Source: Thermoguttaceae bacterium (GTDB lineage Bacteria; Planctomycetota; Planctomycetia; Pirellulales; Thermoguttaceae). Taken from it: a stretch of 35,659 nt of DNA. Position 1 is the stretch's first letter; each line of letters opens with the position of its first letter. Location of the stretch: the NCBI GenBank assembly GCA_017447745.1, contig JAFSMW010000155.1:1-35659 (forward strand). The letters run 5' to 3'. The translations under genes were made by a program, and so were the position numbers. Below are positions 1 through 8,210 of this stretch, in pieces. Under the pieces are notes generated by a model. The model saw only the letters and a list, made by a program, of their open reading frames with translations, was not told where the DNA came from and did not search any database.

Positions 1-500
1 CAGCGGTTCTTTTCATCTTTCAATCGCCCTACTATGCACTATCGGTCATCAGAGAGTATTTAGCCTTGCGGGATGGGCCCCGCAGATTCAATCCAGGTTC
101 CACGTGACTGGACCTACTCAGGTACAGAGATTAAACGTTTCAGATTTCACTTACGGGACTGTCACCCTCTGTGGTCGGCCTTTCCATACCGTTCTGTTAT
201 CGTACTACGTTTAGTATTCCCTGCCCTACTACCCCAGAAGAGAAACTCCTCCGGTTTGGGCTGTTTCCCGTTCGCTCGCCGCTACTGAGGAAATCGATTT
301 TTCTTTCTTTTCCAGCAGGTACTTAGATGTTTCAGTTCCCTGCGTTTGCCTCATACAACCTATGTATTCAGTTGTAGATAATTCAGGAATCCCGGGGTCA
401 TAACTTGTTTGCCAGCTCACCCAGGCTTATCGCAGACTTCCACGCCCTTCATCGCCTTCTGATGCCAAGACATCCTCCATGCGCTCTTAGTAACTTGATC
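1..500 (-). rRNA. rrl: 23S ribosomal RNA, 5' part (gene runs off the left edge)
   Basis: The reverse complement reads as the start of bacterial 23S rRNA. Recognisable blocks are ACTAAGAGCGCATGGAGGAT near the 5' end, GGCGATGAAGG, AACTGAAACATCTAAGTACC, CAGTAGCGGCGAGCGAACGG, GGTGACAGTCCCGTA and GGCTAAATACTC. Alignment by eye to the E. coli 5' end puts the mature start near position 500. Only about the first 500 nt are in the window. No 16S gene, tRNA-Ile or tRNA-Ala is visible upstream between 501 and 800; a promoter is seen there instead, so this gene appears to be transcribed separately from 16S. Open reading frames in this stretch are spurious. Confidence 0.97.
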
Positions 501-690
501 ACATGAATTAAACTCTCTCTTATTGAGAACTTAATTCTTCTCGTCGCTCGTATCTCGAACTTGTCAGTTCGATTTACAAAATGTTATAAAATCAGCACAT
601 TTCTGATTCGTTGCATTTGCAACTATCTTGAAATTGTATCGTAGATTACCAAGCTTGCGCTTGATAAACTACAGATGCCTATCTACCTAA

Positions 691-707
691 CCAAATTTTC
701 AATGAAC
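691..707 (-). promoter_or_regulatory. boxA-like antitermination motif in the 23S leader
   Basis: On the minus strand this reads GTTCATTGAAAATTTGG, similar to the TGTTCTTTGAAAAC-type leader sequence common ahead of bacterial rRNA genes and bound by NusB/NusE. It lies about 190 nt upstream of the 23S start and about 45 nt downstream of the predicted transcription start. The resemblance is seen directly; the antitermination role is inferred. A hairpin with GTCGAA/TTCGAC arms lies just upstream (about 716-745). Confidence 0.45.
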
Positions 708-758
708 ATTTTTGCCGTCGAAGAAGGCGTTTGCCGTTCATTCGACTAACAAGGGGGA

Positions 759-786
759 AATATACCATAAAAAGAATTTAGGTCAA
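759..786 (-). promoter_or_regulatory. sigma-70-type promoter for the 23S rRNA gene
   Basis: On the minus strand: TTGACC (781-786), a 16-bp spacer, then TATATT (759-764), preceded by TGG, which fits an extended -10 (TGn). Each hexamer matches consensus at 5 of 6 positions. The predicted start is near 751, giving a leader of about 250 nt. The same TGG-TATATT arrangement with a 16-bp spacer recurs ahead of cysK (34439-34466). Confidence 0.7.
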
Positions 787-830
787 TGGGGCGCTAAGAC
801 TTTTTTGGGAAAATTTTAAAAATTTTTTGG

Positions 831-1190
831 GCGGCGAGGCGCCGCTCCCGACCCGCGCTGCCGCGCGCTTGCCAAAACCCGCTCCCGTTGGTCGCTTGAC
901 CCGCGAAAAGACTCGGTTGAGCCCGGTTCGCGGGCGTTTCGCCCGCCACACCAAAGCCCCGCGCTTCCGCACGGCGTACCCGGCACGCGGCAGTCTCTGC
1001 CGCACAGATAACGCCGGGAAGTGTATATACCAAAACAACGAAGCCGAAAAACTCCCTTGGATGTAGCCCGTCCCCGGGCTACAACTTGACAGCTCCGCTG
1101 TCAAGAAACCGCGGAAGCCTCCAAAAATCTTCTGAACGTGGAAAAGCCCCTCCGCCCTGCTGGTTCGCGGGCGTCTTCGCCCGCATCTGA
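831..1190 (+). repeat. GC-rich composite hairpin repeat, left copy
   Basis: The stretch is a chain of short inverted repeats: GCGGCG/CGCCGC at the left end, GCGGGCG/CGCCCGC (930-946), GCGGCAG/CTGCCGC (987-1003), GTAGCCCG/CGGGCTAC (1063-1082), CTTGACAGC/GCTGTCAAG (1085-1105) and GCGGGCG/CGCCCGC (1167-1184). The first 67 bp (831-897) are a version of a core unit also found at 14741 and 34135. The whole block aligns by eye, inverted, with 5845-6141 on the other side of the mod/res genes. Reading frames through it are unlikely to be genes, since they follow the repeat and not a protein pattern. Confidence 0.85.
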
Positions 1191-1551
1191 ACCTCTCTCC
1201 GCCTTCGGGGTCGCCCCTCCCCATTCCCTATTCACATAAAATGATTATAATAATTATAAACTGTCGCGGAGGTCGGGACGTCGGCGTCCGCATATAACAT
1301 ATACTTAACACAAAAGGAATTTTTATCGAAATACCTTTAACCAACAAAACAATTTGATATAAAAGCGACGATTAGCTTGATTCTTTCGAACTGAAAATTG
1401 GTCATTTGAAGTACTGAAAAGAATTAAGTTGAACGCCCTCGCCGTGTGCGTGGGCTTGTAGACTTATTCTGTCAGTACGGGTCGACCAATACCTCAGTTT
1501 GCGGGATATTTCTATCAAGTTCACGCTTTTTTATTGAAGTGAGGGCAGCCC
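1191..1551. other. intergenic region upstream of mod
   Basis: No gene is seen here. After the repeat ends the sequence becomes AT-rich. It holds an isolated TATAAT (1246-1251) without a convincing -35 box. A GAGGG motif about 9 nt before the mod start codon is a plausible ribosome binding site. The mod promoter could not be placed with confidence. Confidence 0.5.
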
Positions 1552-3174
1552 ATGAACCTTTCTCAACAGCGCCGCGAAGAGTCTATTCGAAAAATCAGGG
1601 AGATCCGGGAATTTATCAAGCATTCGGCTCAGGACGAAAACGCCGGACGGCTGCTGACCTATCTCAGCGAATTGGAAAAGGATATAAAGGGTAAAAAGTA
1701 CGGTCTGGTTTTTGAAGAACATCAGGAGAAAATCGACGAAATTCTGAAAGACAACGCTCCCGTTCTTACCGAACAGGAAGACCTGTTTATCGACAACGGC
1801 GGACAGATGAATTGTCTTTTAGAGGGCGACAATCTCGCCGCGCTGGAACTGCTTCTTAAAACGCACCGCGGAAAAATAGATTTGATATACATAGATCCGC
1901 CGTATAATACGGGCAACAAGGATTTTATATACGATGATGATTATGTAGACAAAAACGATACGTTTCGACACAGCAAATGGATTTCCTTTATGGAAAAGCG
2001 GCTGAAACTGGCTAAAAAATTGTTATCAAAAAGAGGTTGTATATTTGTATCAATAGCAGATCATGAGTTTTCTAATTTAAAATTATTGATGGATATTATC
2101 TTCGGGGAACAAAATTTTCTATGCGATATTCTTTGGAATTCAACAAAGTCTGTTACAAATACTGCGGTTGTTTCTGTTTCTCATACGTATAATTTTGTCT
2201 ATTTCAGAGATATAAACTACATTATTGAACACCGGACGAACTTTAGAATTGCAGAAACTGGCGAAGGTTTTTCAAATCCAGACAACGATCCTCGCGGATT
2301 GTGGAAAGCAGATCCTTTTCAAGTTGGAGGGTGGCGACCAAATCAACAATATGAAATAGTCAATCCAAATACAGGCGTAGTATACAGACCAAATAAAGGT
2401 TGTTCATGGAAAAACGATTATAAAAAGTATCAGGAACTATTAGCAGACAACCGTATTGTTTTTGGGAAAAACGGTACTAGCGGTCCTCAACGAAAACGTT
2501 TTATTTGGGAAGCAAAAGAACGAGGGAGGGTTGTAAAAACAATTTGGGATGATGTTGATACAACTACAAATGGAACTCAAGAATTAAAAATAATCTTTGA
2601 TGGAGAATCTCCTTTTTCAAATCCCAAACCCGTTAATTTTATTCAACGCATTCTTGAATTGGGTTCTAATCCCAATTCTACCGTTCTCGATTTCTTCGCT
2701 GGTTCCGGAACGACGGGACATGCGGTTTTGAAACTGAACGCTGAGGACGGCGGGTCGCGGCGATTTATTCTCTGTACGAATAACGAGAACGACATCTGCC
2801 GCGACATAACCTACGAACGCATAAGACGGGTTATTGACAAAGAAGGTTACGCCGCGTCTTTGAAATACTATAAAATCGATTTCGTTCCCATTTCTGAACG
2901 GTTGTATTACGAATACGCCGACGAGCTATTGCTTCATATTCGAGAACTGGTCGAACTGGAAAACGGCGTCAATTTCCGTAACAATTCTGAAATCGCAATT
3001 GTTCTGACGGACGAAGAACTCGACGCGTTTATGGAAAATCGCGATGCGTTGAAAGCCTGTAAAGCCCTGTATGTTGGTCATGACGTTCTGATTAACGGCA
3101 AACAGAGCGCGGCGCTTAAAAGACGTAAAATCACTGTCAACGTCATTCCACAATACTATTATGAAGAATCGTAG
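1552..3174 (+). CDS. mod: Type III restriction-modification DNA adenine methyltransferase (Mod)
   Basis: This 540-residue protein is a beta-class N6-adenine DNA methyltransferase. The catalytic motif DPPY is at residues 115-118 (within LIYIDPPYNTG). The S-adenosylmethionine-binding motif DFFAGSGTTG is at 380-389, so the catalytic motif precedes the AdoMet motif, as in type III Mod. The N-terminal 80 residues are helical and charged, also as in Mod proteins. Mod and Res form the type III complex, and Mod recognises the asymmetric site. The middle of the gene (about 2010-2680, residues ~155-375, the usual target-recognition region) is far more AT-rich than the two ends: one 60-bp stretch at 2041 is about 22% GC, against about 55% at 1621 and 63% at 2701. 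This suggests exchange of the specificity domain. The ATG at 1552 follows GAGGG. The res gene starts 442 bp downstream, beyond a hairpin array. Confidence 0.93.
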   Translation: MNLSQQRREESIRKIREIREFIKHSAQDENAGRLLTYLSELEKDIKGKKYGLVFEEHQEKIDEILKDNAPVLTEQEDLFIDNGGQMNCLLEGDNLAALELLLKTHRGKIDLIYIDPPYNTGNKDFIYDDDYVDKNDTFRHSKWISFMEKRLKLAKKLLSKRGCIFVSIADHEFSNLKLLMDIIFGEQNFLCDILWNSTKSVTNTAVVSVSHTYNFVYFRDINYIIEHRTNFRIAETGEGFSNPDNDPRGLWKADPFQVGGWRPNQQYEIVNPNTGVVYRPNKGCSWKNDYKKYQELLADNRIVFGKNGTSGPQRKRFIWEAKERGRVVKTIWDDVDTTTNGTQELKIIFDGESPFSNPKPVNFIQRILELGSNPNSTVLDFFAGSGTTGHAVLKLNAEDGGSRRFILCTNNENDICRDITYERIRRVIDKEGYAASLKYYKIDFVPISERLYYEYADELLLHIRELVELENGVNFRNNSEIAIVLTDEELDAFMENRDALKACKALYVGHDVLINGKQSAALKRRKITVNVIPQYYYEES

Positions 3175-3219
3175 GCGTTATTAATTTCGCCGTTCGAGGA
3201 AAGATCAGATGAGACATTC

Positions 3220-3571
3220 CTCACAGCTTTAGCTGTGAGATAAATAATAAATCATACCGCAGCCCACAGCTTTAGCTGTGGGGGCAATTAAACAACAAAA
3301 ATCGTAGCCCACGCCTTTAGGCGTGGATTCCGAATGACATAAATAGTATTATAACGCGCGAATTCCCCTCCCTTCCCCGCGCCTTTAGGTGCGGGGAAGG
3401 GAGGGGAAGGGAAGCGTTTGGGGAGTTGCGCCTTTAGTCCCCCAGATAAATCTGGGGGCTACGATTTGAATTGTTTTTATTACCCACGTCTAAAGACGTG
3501 GGAAATGGAACAGATAAATCTGGGGGCTACGATTTTGAATTGTTTTTGTTACCCACGTCTAAAGACGTGGG
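3220..3571 (+). repeat. Composite hairpin array, copy A (between mod and res)
   Basis: At least seven perfect or near-perfect hairpins fill the mod-res gap. They are CTCACAGC-TTTA-GCTGTGAG (3220-3239), CCCACAGC-TTTA-GCTGTGGG (3263-3282), CCCACGCC-TTTA-GGCGTGG (3308-3326), a 21-bp stem with TTTA loop and one G-U pair (3363-3408), CCCCCAGATAAATCTGGGGG (3439-3458), and CCCACGTC-TAAA-GACGTGGG twice (3483-3502 and 3552-3571). Copies B, C and D share the order short hairpin, TATAACGCGCGAATT-type spacer, long stem, AAGCGTTTGGGGAG, CCCCCAGA hairpin. The array starts 46 bp after the mod stop codon and may affect mod mRNA ends or transcription into res. That role is inferred. Confidence 0.9.
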
Positions 3572-3616
3572 GATAGAAACTGATATTTATCATTCCCTTC
3601 AGCCCGTTTATAAACC

Positions 3617-5821
3617 ATGAACCTGACTCTGGCGTCATTTCAAAATAAAGCGATAGCCCAACTTTTAGAAGCAATGGAAAGCCCGCGGCGAGACATTGTT
3701 CTCAAAAGCTGTACCGGAAGCGGAAAGACGATTATTCTGACGCATTTCATGGACGAGTACAATCGCGGTCATTCAAACCACGTTTTCGTTTGGCTTACGC
3801 CGGGAAAAGGCGATCTGGAAGAGCAAAGCAAGCAGAAGATGGATATCTATATTCACAACGCTCAGACGAAACTTCTGCCGGACGTCATGCTGACCGGGTT
3901 TGAATCTGGGGACGTCTGTTTTATCAACTGGGAAAAGCTGACGAAAAAGGGAAATAACGCTCTTAAAGACGGAGAGCGTACAAACTTTTACGAACACATC
4001 CAACGTGCGCTTGACGCCAATCTACGCTTTACGATTATCGTAGACGAAAGCCATCAAAACAACACCGTCAAGGCAGCGGATATTCTCAGTATGTTTCGTA
4101 CGGAAAAGATTATCCGCTCTTCCGCAACGCCCCAAGGGGTTGCCAACGCTTTGATAATTGACATCTTAGACGAAGACGTTATTGCAGAAGGTCTGATTAA
4201 AAAAGCGCTTGTCATTAATGAGAACTTTCCCAAACATGTTCAAGTCGAAAATCAGACGGAGTTTCTTCTTGAAAGAGCGTTAGCCAAACAGAGAGAACTG
4301 GCAGCGGCGTTCACCTGTCAGGAGTCGAAAGTTAATCCATTGATTATCGTTCAGCTTCCCAATAATTCAGACGTCCTTCAAGACGAGGTAGAACGCTGGT
4401 TTGATTCGCAGGGCGTGACTTACGAAGACGGCTTATTAGCCGTCTGGCTGGCGAATCAAAAACAAAATCTGGACGACATCGAACAGCCCGACGCCAAGCC
4501 AATCGCGGTTATTATCAAACAGGCAATCGCCACCGGCTGGGACTGTCCGCGAGCGCATATTTTGGTCAAACTGCGGCACAATATGGACGAAACGTTTGAG
4601 GTTCAAACAATCGGACGGATTCGCCGTATGCCGGAAGCAAAACATTACGGATCGCCGCTGCTGGACAACTGCTATTTGTACACGCTGGACGACAAATTCA
4701 CACAAGGCGTCAGGCAGTATCTGGGCAAAGACGCTCTGGACGCTCAGACGCTTAATCTTAAAGACGAGTTTCAATCGATTGTTCTAACCAGCGAACAAAA
4801 AACCATTCTCGCTCCAAAGCCAGACCCCAGAAGCGCTTTGATCGCTATATATGGATATTACCGAAACAAGTACAACATTGACGGCAGGACAATTGAAAAT
4901 AAAAATAAGTTTGAAGCGCATGGGTACGTCTTCAATTCCGATATTATCCGTTACACCCGTTCCGGTGAAATTCCCAACATGACACAGGCGGCGCTGGAAT
5001 CTCTCAATAGAATTGATTTTCGCGAAACGCTCAACACGCACCGACACGGACGAGAATTCCATCATCACGTTGCCGCTATTGCGTTAAAAATCGGCTTAAC
5101 ATACGCGGAATTGAACGCGATTGTCAGAAAGCTGTTTTGTATTCAAACCAAAAACGACGATTATAGAATATTATCGCTGTCAGTTCGCGAACTGTATTCT
5201 TTTGTAATCAACAATGCCGAACGGCTCAAAGAGGATATTTTGGAAATCATGGCGCAGAATACACATCAACCCATAGAGGACGCTCCCGTATATCAAGTTC
5301 CGTTTCGATTTCCCCCAACGTTGCTTTTTACGTATAACGCCGCCGCCAGAAATCAGGACGTGTTCGATAAAAACGTCTATGCGAATTACCTGTCGTCTGC
5401 GGAACCGCGTTCTGACCCGGAAAGGAAGTTTGAACGTTTTTGTCAGTCCTGCCCGGCGGTTAAATGGTTTTATAAAAACGGCGATAAAGGCGCGGAGTTC
5501 TTTTCAATTGCCTATTCGGATTCTTTGGGACATCAAAAGACGTTTTATCCGGATTACATTATCGGGACAGCAGGAGGAATTTGGATTATCGAAACGAAAG
5601 GCGGATTTAGCCGAATGGGCGCCAGCGAAGACATCGACAGATTTTCGCCAATCAAGTTTAATGCTTTAAAACATTACGTTGAAAAATACGGCTTGCGTGG
5701 GGGATTCGTCCGGGAAGACAAGGAGAGTTTAGAACTGTGTATTTGTACGGAGGAATACTCTGACGACATTCACTCCAGCGCGTGGCGGTCGCTGAGCGAG
5801 GTTTTAAAGGAGGACGCTTGA
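3617..5821 (+). CDS. res: Type III restriction endonuclease, helicase-nuclease subunit (Res)
   Basis: This 734-residue protein has a superfamily 2 helicase/translocase core followed by a nuclease domain. Visible motifs are Walker A CTGSGKT (residues 32-38), Walker B DESH (143-146), the SATP motif (169-172), an ATGWDCPRA motif-V-like segment, and IGRIRRMPE resembling motif VI. The C-terminal nuclease has the PD-(D/E)XK pattern, with D646 in YPDY and E659-T-K661 in WIIETKGG. It partners with Mod just upstream and cleaves after ATP-driven communication between two sites. The length is on the short side for Res subunits, which often exceed 850 residues, but all core motifs are present and it looks intact. 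No Shine-Dalgarno sequence is evident before the ATG. It may be co-transcribed with mod through the hairpin array, or have its own unseen promoter. Confidence 0.93.
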   Translation: MNLTLASFQNKAIAQLLEAMESPRRDIVLKSCTGSGKTIILTHFMDEYNRGHSNHVFVWLTPGKGDLEEQSKQKMDIYIHNAQTKLLPDVMLTGFESGDVCFINWEKLTKKGNNALKDGERTNFYEHIQRALDANLRFTIIVDESHQNNTVKAADILSMFRTEKIIRSSATPQGVANALIIDILDEDVIAEGLIKKALVINENFPKHVQVENQTEFLLERALAKQRELAAAFTCQESKVNPLIIVQLPNNSDVLQDEVERWFDSQGVTYEDGLLAVWLANQKQNLDDIEQPDAKPIAVIIKQAIATGWDCPRAHILVKLRHNMDETFEVQTIGRIRRMPEAKHYGSPLLDNCYLYTLDDKFTQGVRQYLGKDALDAQTLNLKDEFQSIVLTSEQKTILAPKPDPRSALIAIYGYYRNKYNIDGRTIENKNKFEAHGYVFNSDIIRYTRSGEIPNMTQAALESLNRIDFRETLNTHRHGREFHHHVAAIALKIGLTYAELNAIVRKLFCIQTKNDDYRILSLSVRELYSFVINNAERLKEDILEIMAQNTHQPIEDAPVYQVPFRFPPTLLFTYNAAARNQDVFDKNVYANYLSSAEPRSDPERKFERFCQSCPAVKWFYKNGDKGAEFFSIAYSDSLGHQKTFYPDYIIGTAGGIWIIETKGGFSRMGASEDIDRFSPIKFNALKHYVEKYGLRGGFVREDKESLELCICTEEYSDDIHSSAWRSLSEVLKEDA

Positions 5822-5844
5822 CGGCTTCGATCTGGGAGACTTCG

Positions 5845-6141
5845 GGGGGCGAAGACGCCCGCGAACCAGCGGGGCGAAGGGGCTTTCCACGTTCAAAAGA
5901 TTTCTGGAGGCTTCCGCTTTGCCTTGACGGCAAAGCCGTCAAGTTGTAGCCCGGGGACGGGCTACATCCAGGGGAGGTTTTCCGCTACGTCGATTTGGTA
6001 TGCACACATCGCGGCGGTTTTTGTTGCGGCAGGGGACTGCCGCGTGCCGGGCTCATCCAAGTGCAATAGACGAAACAAAGCGACCAACGGGAGCGGTTGT
6101 AATACGTCTCGCGCGGCAGCGCGGATTGGAAGCGGCGCCTT
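5845..6141 (-). repeat. GC-rich composite hairpin repeat, right copy (inverted)
   Basis: In inverse orientation this block matches the left copy at 831-1190 along most of its length. Shared modules are the GGGCG/CGCCC hairpin (5847-5860), the TTCCACGTTC and GGAGGCTTCCGC segments, CTTGACGGC/GCCGTCAAG (5923-5943), GTAGCCCG/CGGGCTAC (5946-5965), GCGGCAG/CTGCCGC (6026-6043) and the 69-bp-type core (6078-6141). The extra GCGGGCG hairpin module of the left copy (930-946) is missing here. The TTGAC palindrome has a different stem from the left copy (GGC/GCC instead of AGC/GCT) but still pairs. A small CCCCG/CGGGG hairpin (6169-6182) separates the repeat from the convergent lipoprotein gene. Confidence 0.85.
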
Positions 6142-6182
6142 CGCACCACGGCAGCGCGGATTGGCTACCCCGTCATCGGGGA

Positions 6183-8039
6183 CTACCAGAATTTATACCA
6201 CGGTTTCGGGTCCGATAGCTGACGATGGCGTTTGCTGTTTGACGATTCCGGTTCGAGATCGTCTTTGTCAATTTTCACCGCTGGGGTTTCTGACATCGGC
6301 GTTTCGCCAGCGATTTTCATGTCTTCATCTGAAACTGGAGGACTCTGTTCATCGTCAGCGTTTGAGTCTGCGTCAGGCGCGTCTGACGATTTTGAGGTTC
6401 CTTTACGCTGATAGAATCGTTCTCCCTTGGGAACTGCGTTGACCAATACTTTACAGGATATACACCCGGTAGAAACGCCGTTTTGAATCATTTCGACAAC
6501 GTCAGGATATGTAGCTCCCAAGTCGGCAACGGTCTTGATGACTTCTGCCATGTCGGTGGAAATGGTTCGTTTTTGATCCGGTTCGTCAATCGAGAATTTC
6601 GAGACTTCAATCTTGTCGTCGCCGTCGGATTTAAGCATGATATTTTTCCCGACGTCCAGCAGCAGAGGCGTGGTCATCTTGATGTCTCTGCCGAAGAGGG
6701 TGATTTCAGGTCTGGTGTCTTTGGTAATATGAATCAGATTTGGCGGATCGCTTTCGATGTAATGCAGCGTGAACTCGTCTTTTCCGAGCGTAATTCCCCG
6801 AGCGATGGGGTCGTTTGGACGCATATACCACAGCGCGCGGAAGGAACTGTACCTTGTTTCGAAACTGCCGGAACGCATCAGGTCAAGCAGGACTTCGTAC
6901 GAGTTTATGTCGTCCAGCGCTGCCAGCGCGCCCAAAGCGGGACCGCGCATGGCGTCTTCTTCTTTAGCGATTCTCGCCAGGACGGGAGCGCAGTCGCTTT
7001 GATCCAAAAAGGCGAGCGCTTCAGCAGCATAAAACTGGACTTGAACGTCTGAGGATTTCATGCCTTCGCGCAGGATTTCCAGCACGTCGTTTTGCGGTCC
7101 GAGCGCTTCCAGTTCCAGCGCAGCGTACGACGACGTAAACGGGTCTTTGAGGCGAATTCGCAGTTCTTCCAGGCGATTTAATCGAATCTGCGGCGAGTCG
7201 ATAAGAGCAATCGCGCGAACTACGGACATGTACCGATAGACGTTGTTTTTGTATCGCGGATGAACGTATAATTCGATATATCGATTGTCCTTTGCTTTTG
7301 CGACGCCTGCTGTCGCTCCGCCTCGTCCGGTAACGTGAAAACGTCGATTGATGGCTTTCTGAATCAGGTCGGCGTACTTGACCATAATGACTTTATCTTC
7401 GTTAGGAAGAATCAAGCCCAGATTACGGTTTTTTTGCACGGTTCCGCCGCCTAGAACGATTCCGCCCAGCTGCGATTGAGCGTCCTTTTTGGGATCGCCC
7501 GTTCGAGGAGGCGTCATGATCGAACCGTATGCGGTTGCCATAATGTCGCCTGAACGAATCGTGTCTTCAAAAACCGCCATTTTCTGGAGGTTTGTTTCCA
7601 TAAGCCAGCCGCCGCGCAGCGAGGTCGTTTCTGAACGTGTTGGCGTTTGGACTTCAATATCGATTCGCTGTCCTTTTTGCGCTCCGGGTGGAATCATGGC
7701 GCGAACCAATACAAGAGACGTTTTTTTAGACGCCAGCATAACGGTCGGTTCTTCAACGCCGCGCTTTTTCAGGTCGCGAAAGAGCATCTGACGGAATTTT
7801 GTCATGGGCGGATCAGACCCGGTGTCGTCCAGACCGGTTGCAATGGCAACGCCTTCAACGCGGACTGAGTCCAGACCCCACGGACGCGCAATATCGCCCA
7901 CCAGACGCGGTTTTTCTGGCGCAGTGTATCCGGATTTTTTATCCGGACTTTGCGAGCGAACGTTTGAATTCGTCCATAAACTGCAGCTGGCAAGCGCCAG
8001 CAGGGACGTAACGAATATGGTAAATATCGCTTGTTTCAT
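6183..8039 (-). CDS. FlgI (flagellar P-ring)-like lipoprotein with HEAT-like repeats
   Basis: The 618-residue product has a lipoprotein signal with lipobox LASC (Cys19). Residues about 45-260 resemble the P-ring protein FlgI: GDIARPWGLDSVRVEGVAIATGLDDTG corresponds to the FlgI start, and later there are IPPGAQKGQRIDIEV and SLRGGWLMET. Residues about 285-400 form alanine/leucine-rich helical repeats of HEAT type. The last 80 residues are acidic and low-complexity, and the protein ends DPKPWYKFW. True FlgI is shorter, about 350-370 residues, and is not a lipoprotein. No other flagellar gene is in the window, so a role other than a flagellar bushing is possible. The gene is divergent from the secreted-protein gene at 8211 and has a candidate promoter at 8098-8126. 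Confidence 0.8.
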   Translation of the reverse strand: MKQAIFTIFVTSLLALASCSLWTNSNVRSQSPDKKSGYTAPEKPRLVGDIARPWGLDSVRVEGVAIATGLDDTGSDPPMTKFRQMLFRDLKKRGVEEPTVMLASKKTSLVLVRAMIPPGAQKGQRIDIEVQTPTRSETTSLRGGWLMETNLQKMAVFEDTIRSGDIMATAYGSIMTPPRTGDPKKDAQSQLGGIVLGGGTVQKNRNLGLILPNEDKVIMVKYADLIQKAINRRFHVTGRGGATAGVAKAKDNRYIELYVHPRYKNNVYRYMSVVRAIALIDSPQIRLNRLEELRIRLKDPFTSSYAALELEALGPQNDVLEILREGMKSSDVQVQFYAAEALAFLDQSDCAPVLARIAKEEDAMRGPALGALAALDDINSYEVLLDLMRSGSFETRYSSFRALWYMRPNDPIARGITLGKDEFTLHYIESDPPNLIHITKDTRPEITLFGRDIKMTTPLLLDVGKNIMLKSDGDDKIEVSKFSIDEPDQKRTISTDMAEVIKTVADLGATYPDVVEMIQNGVSTGCISCKVLVNAVPKGERFYQRKGTSKSSDAPDADSNADDEQSPPVSDEDMKIAGETPMSETPAVKIDKDDLEPESSNSKRHRQLSDPKPWYKFW

Positions 8040-8097
8040 GTTCGATATTATGCTTTAAATATAGTTATATTGTAAGTGCGGATTATAACGTAAATGC

Positions 8098-8126
8098 AGA
8101 ATACTTTATTTATAATGATTTGTCAA
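8098..8126 (-). promoter_or_regulatory. candidate promoter for the FlgI-like lipoprotein gene
   Basis: On the minus strand: TTGACA (8121-8126), a 17-bp spacer and TATTCT (8098-8103). The -35 box is perfect; the -10 box is weak (4 of 6). The opposite strand holds a TATAAT (8111-8116) that could serve the divergent gene at 8211, but no -35 box for it was found. Confidence 0.5.
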
Positions 8127-8210
8127 GACTGCTTTTTCGCGTTAGGCAATCTGTATCGCGAGAAAGAAATCTTTTAAGAAAAACTGGTTTGATTTCCCGA
8201 AAAAGAGGAC

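Noticed and set aside
73-420. Short open frames on both strands
   Set aside because: They lie inside the 23S rRNA gene and follow conserved rRNA sequence.
501-800. tRNA genes in a 16S-23S spacer
   Set aside because: No cloverleaf or GGTTCGAATCC-type T-arm was seen, and a promoter is present instead.
778-1224. 148-residue open frame on the minus strand and others in the same stretch
   Set aside because: They run through the GC-rich hairpin repeat; similar frames recur wherever the repeat occurs, so they reflect repeat composition.
3220-3571. CRISPR array
   Set aside because: The repeats are palindromes of different sequence with irregular spacing; there are no constant repeats with unique spacers and no cas genes.
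1552-5821. Type II or orphan methyltransferase interpretation of mod
   Set aside because: The adjacent helicase-nuclease with PD-(D/E)XK C-terminus and the motif order fit a type III pair.
5924-6442. 172-residue open frame (+)
   Set aside because: It starts in the inverted repeat and ends inside the convergent FlgI-like gene; there is no protein-family pattern.
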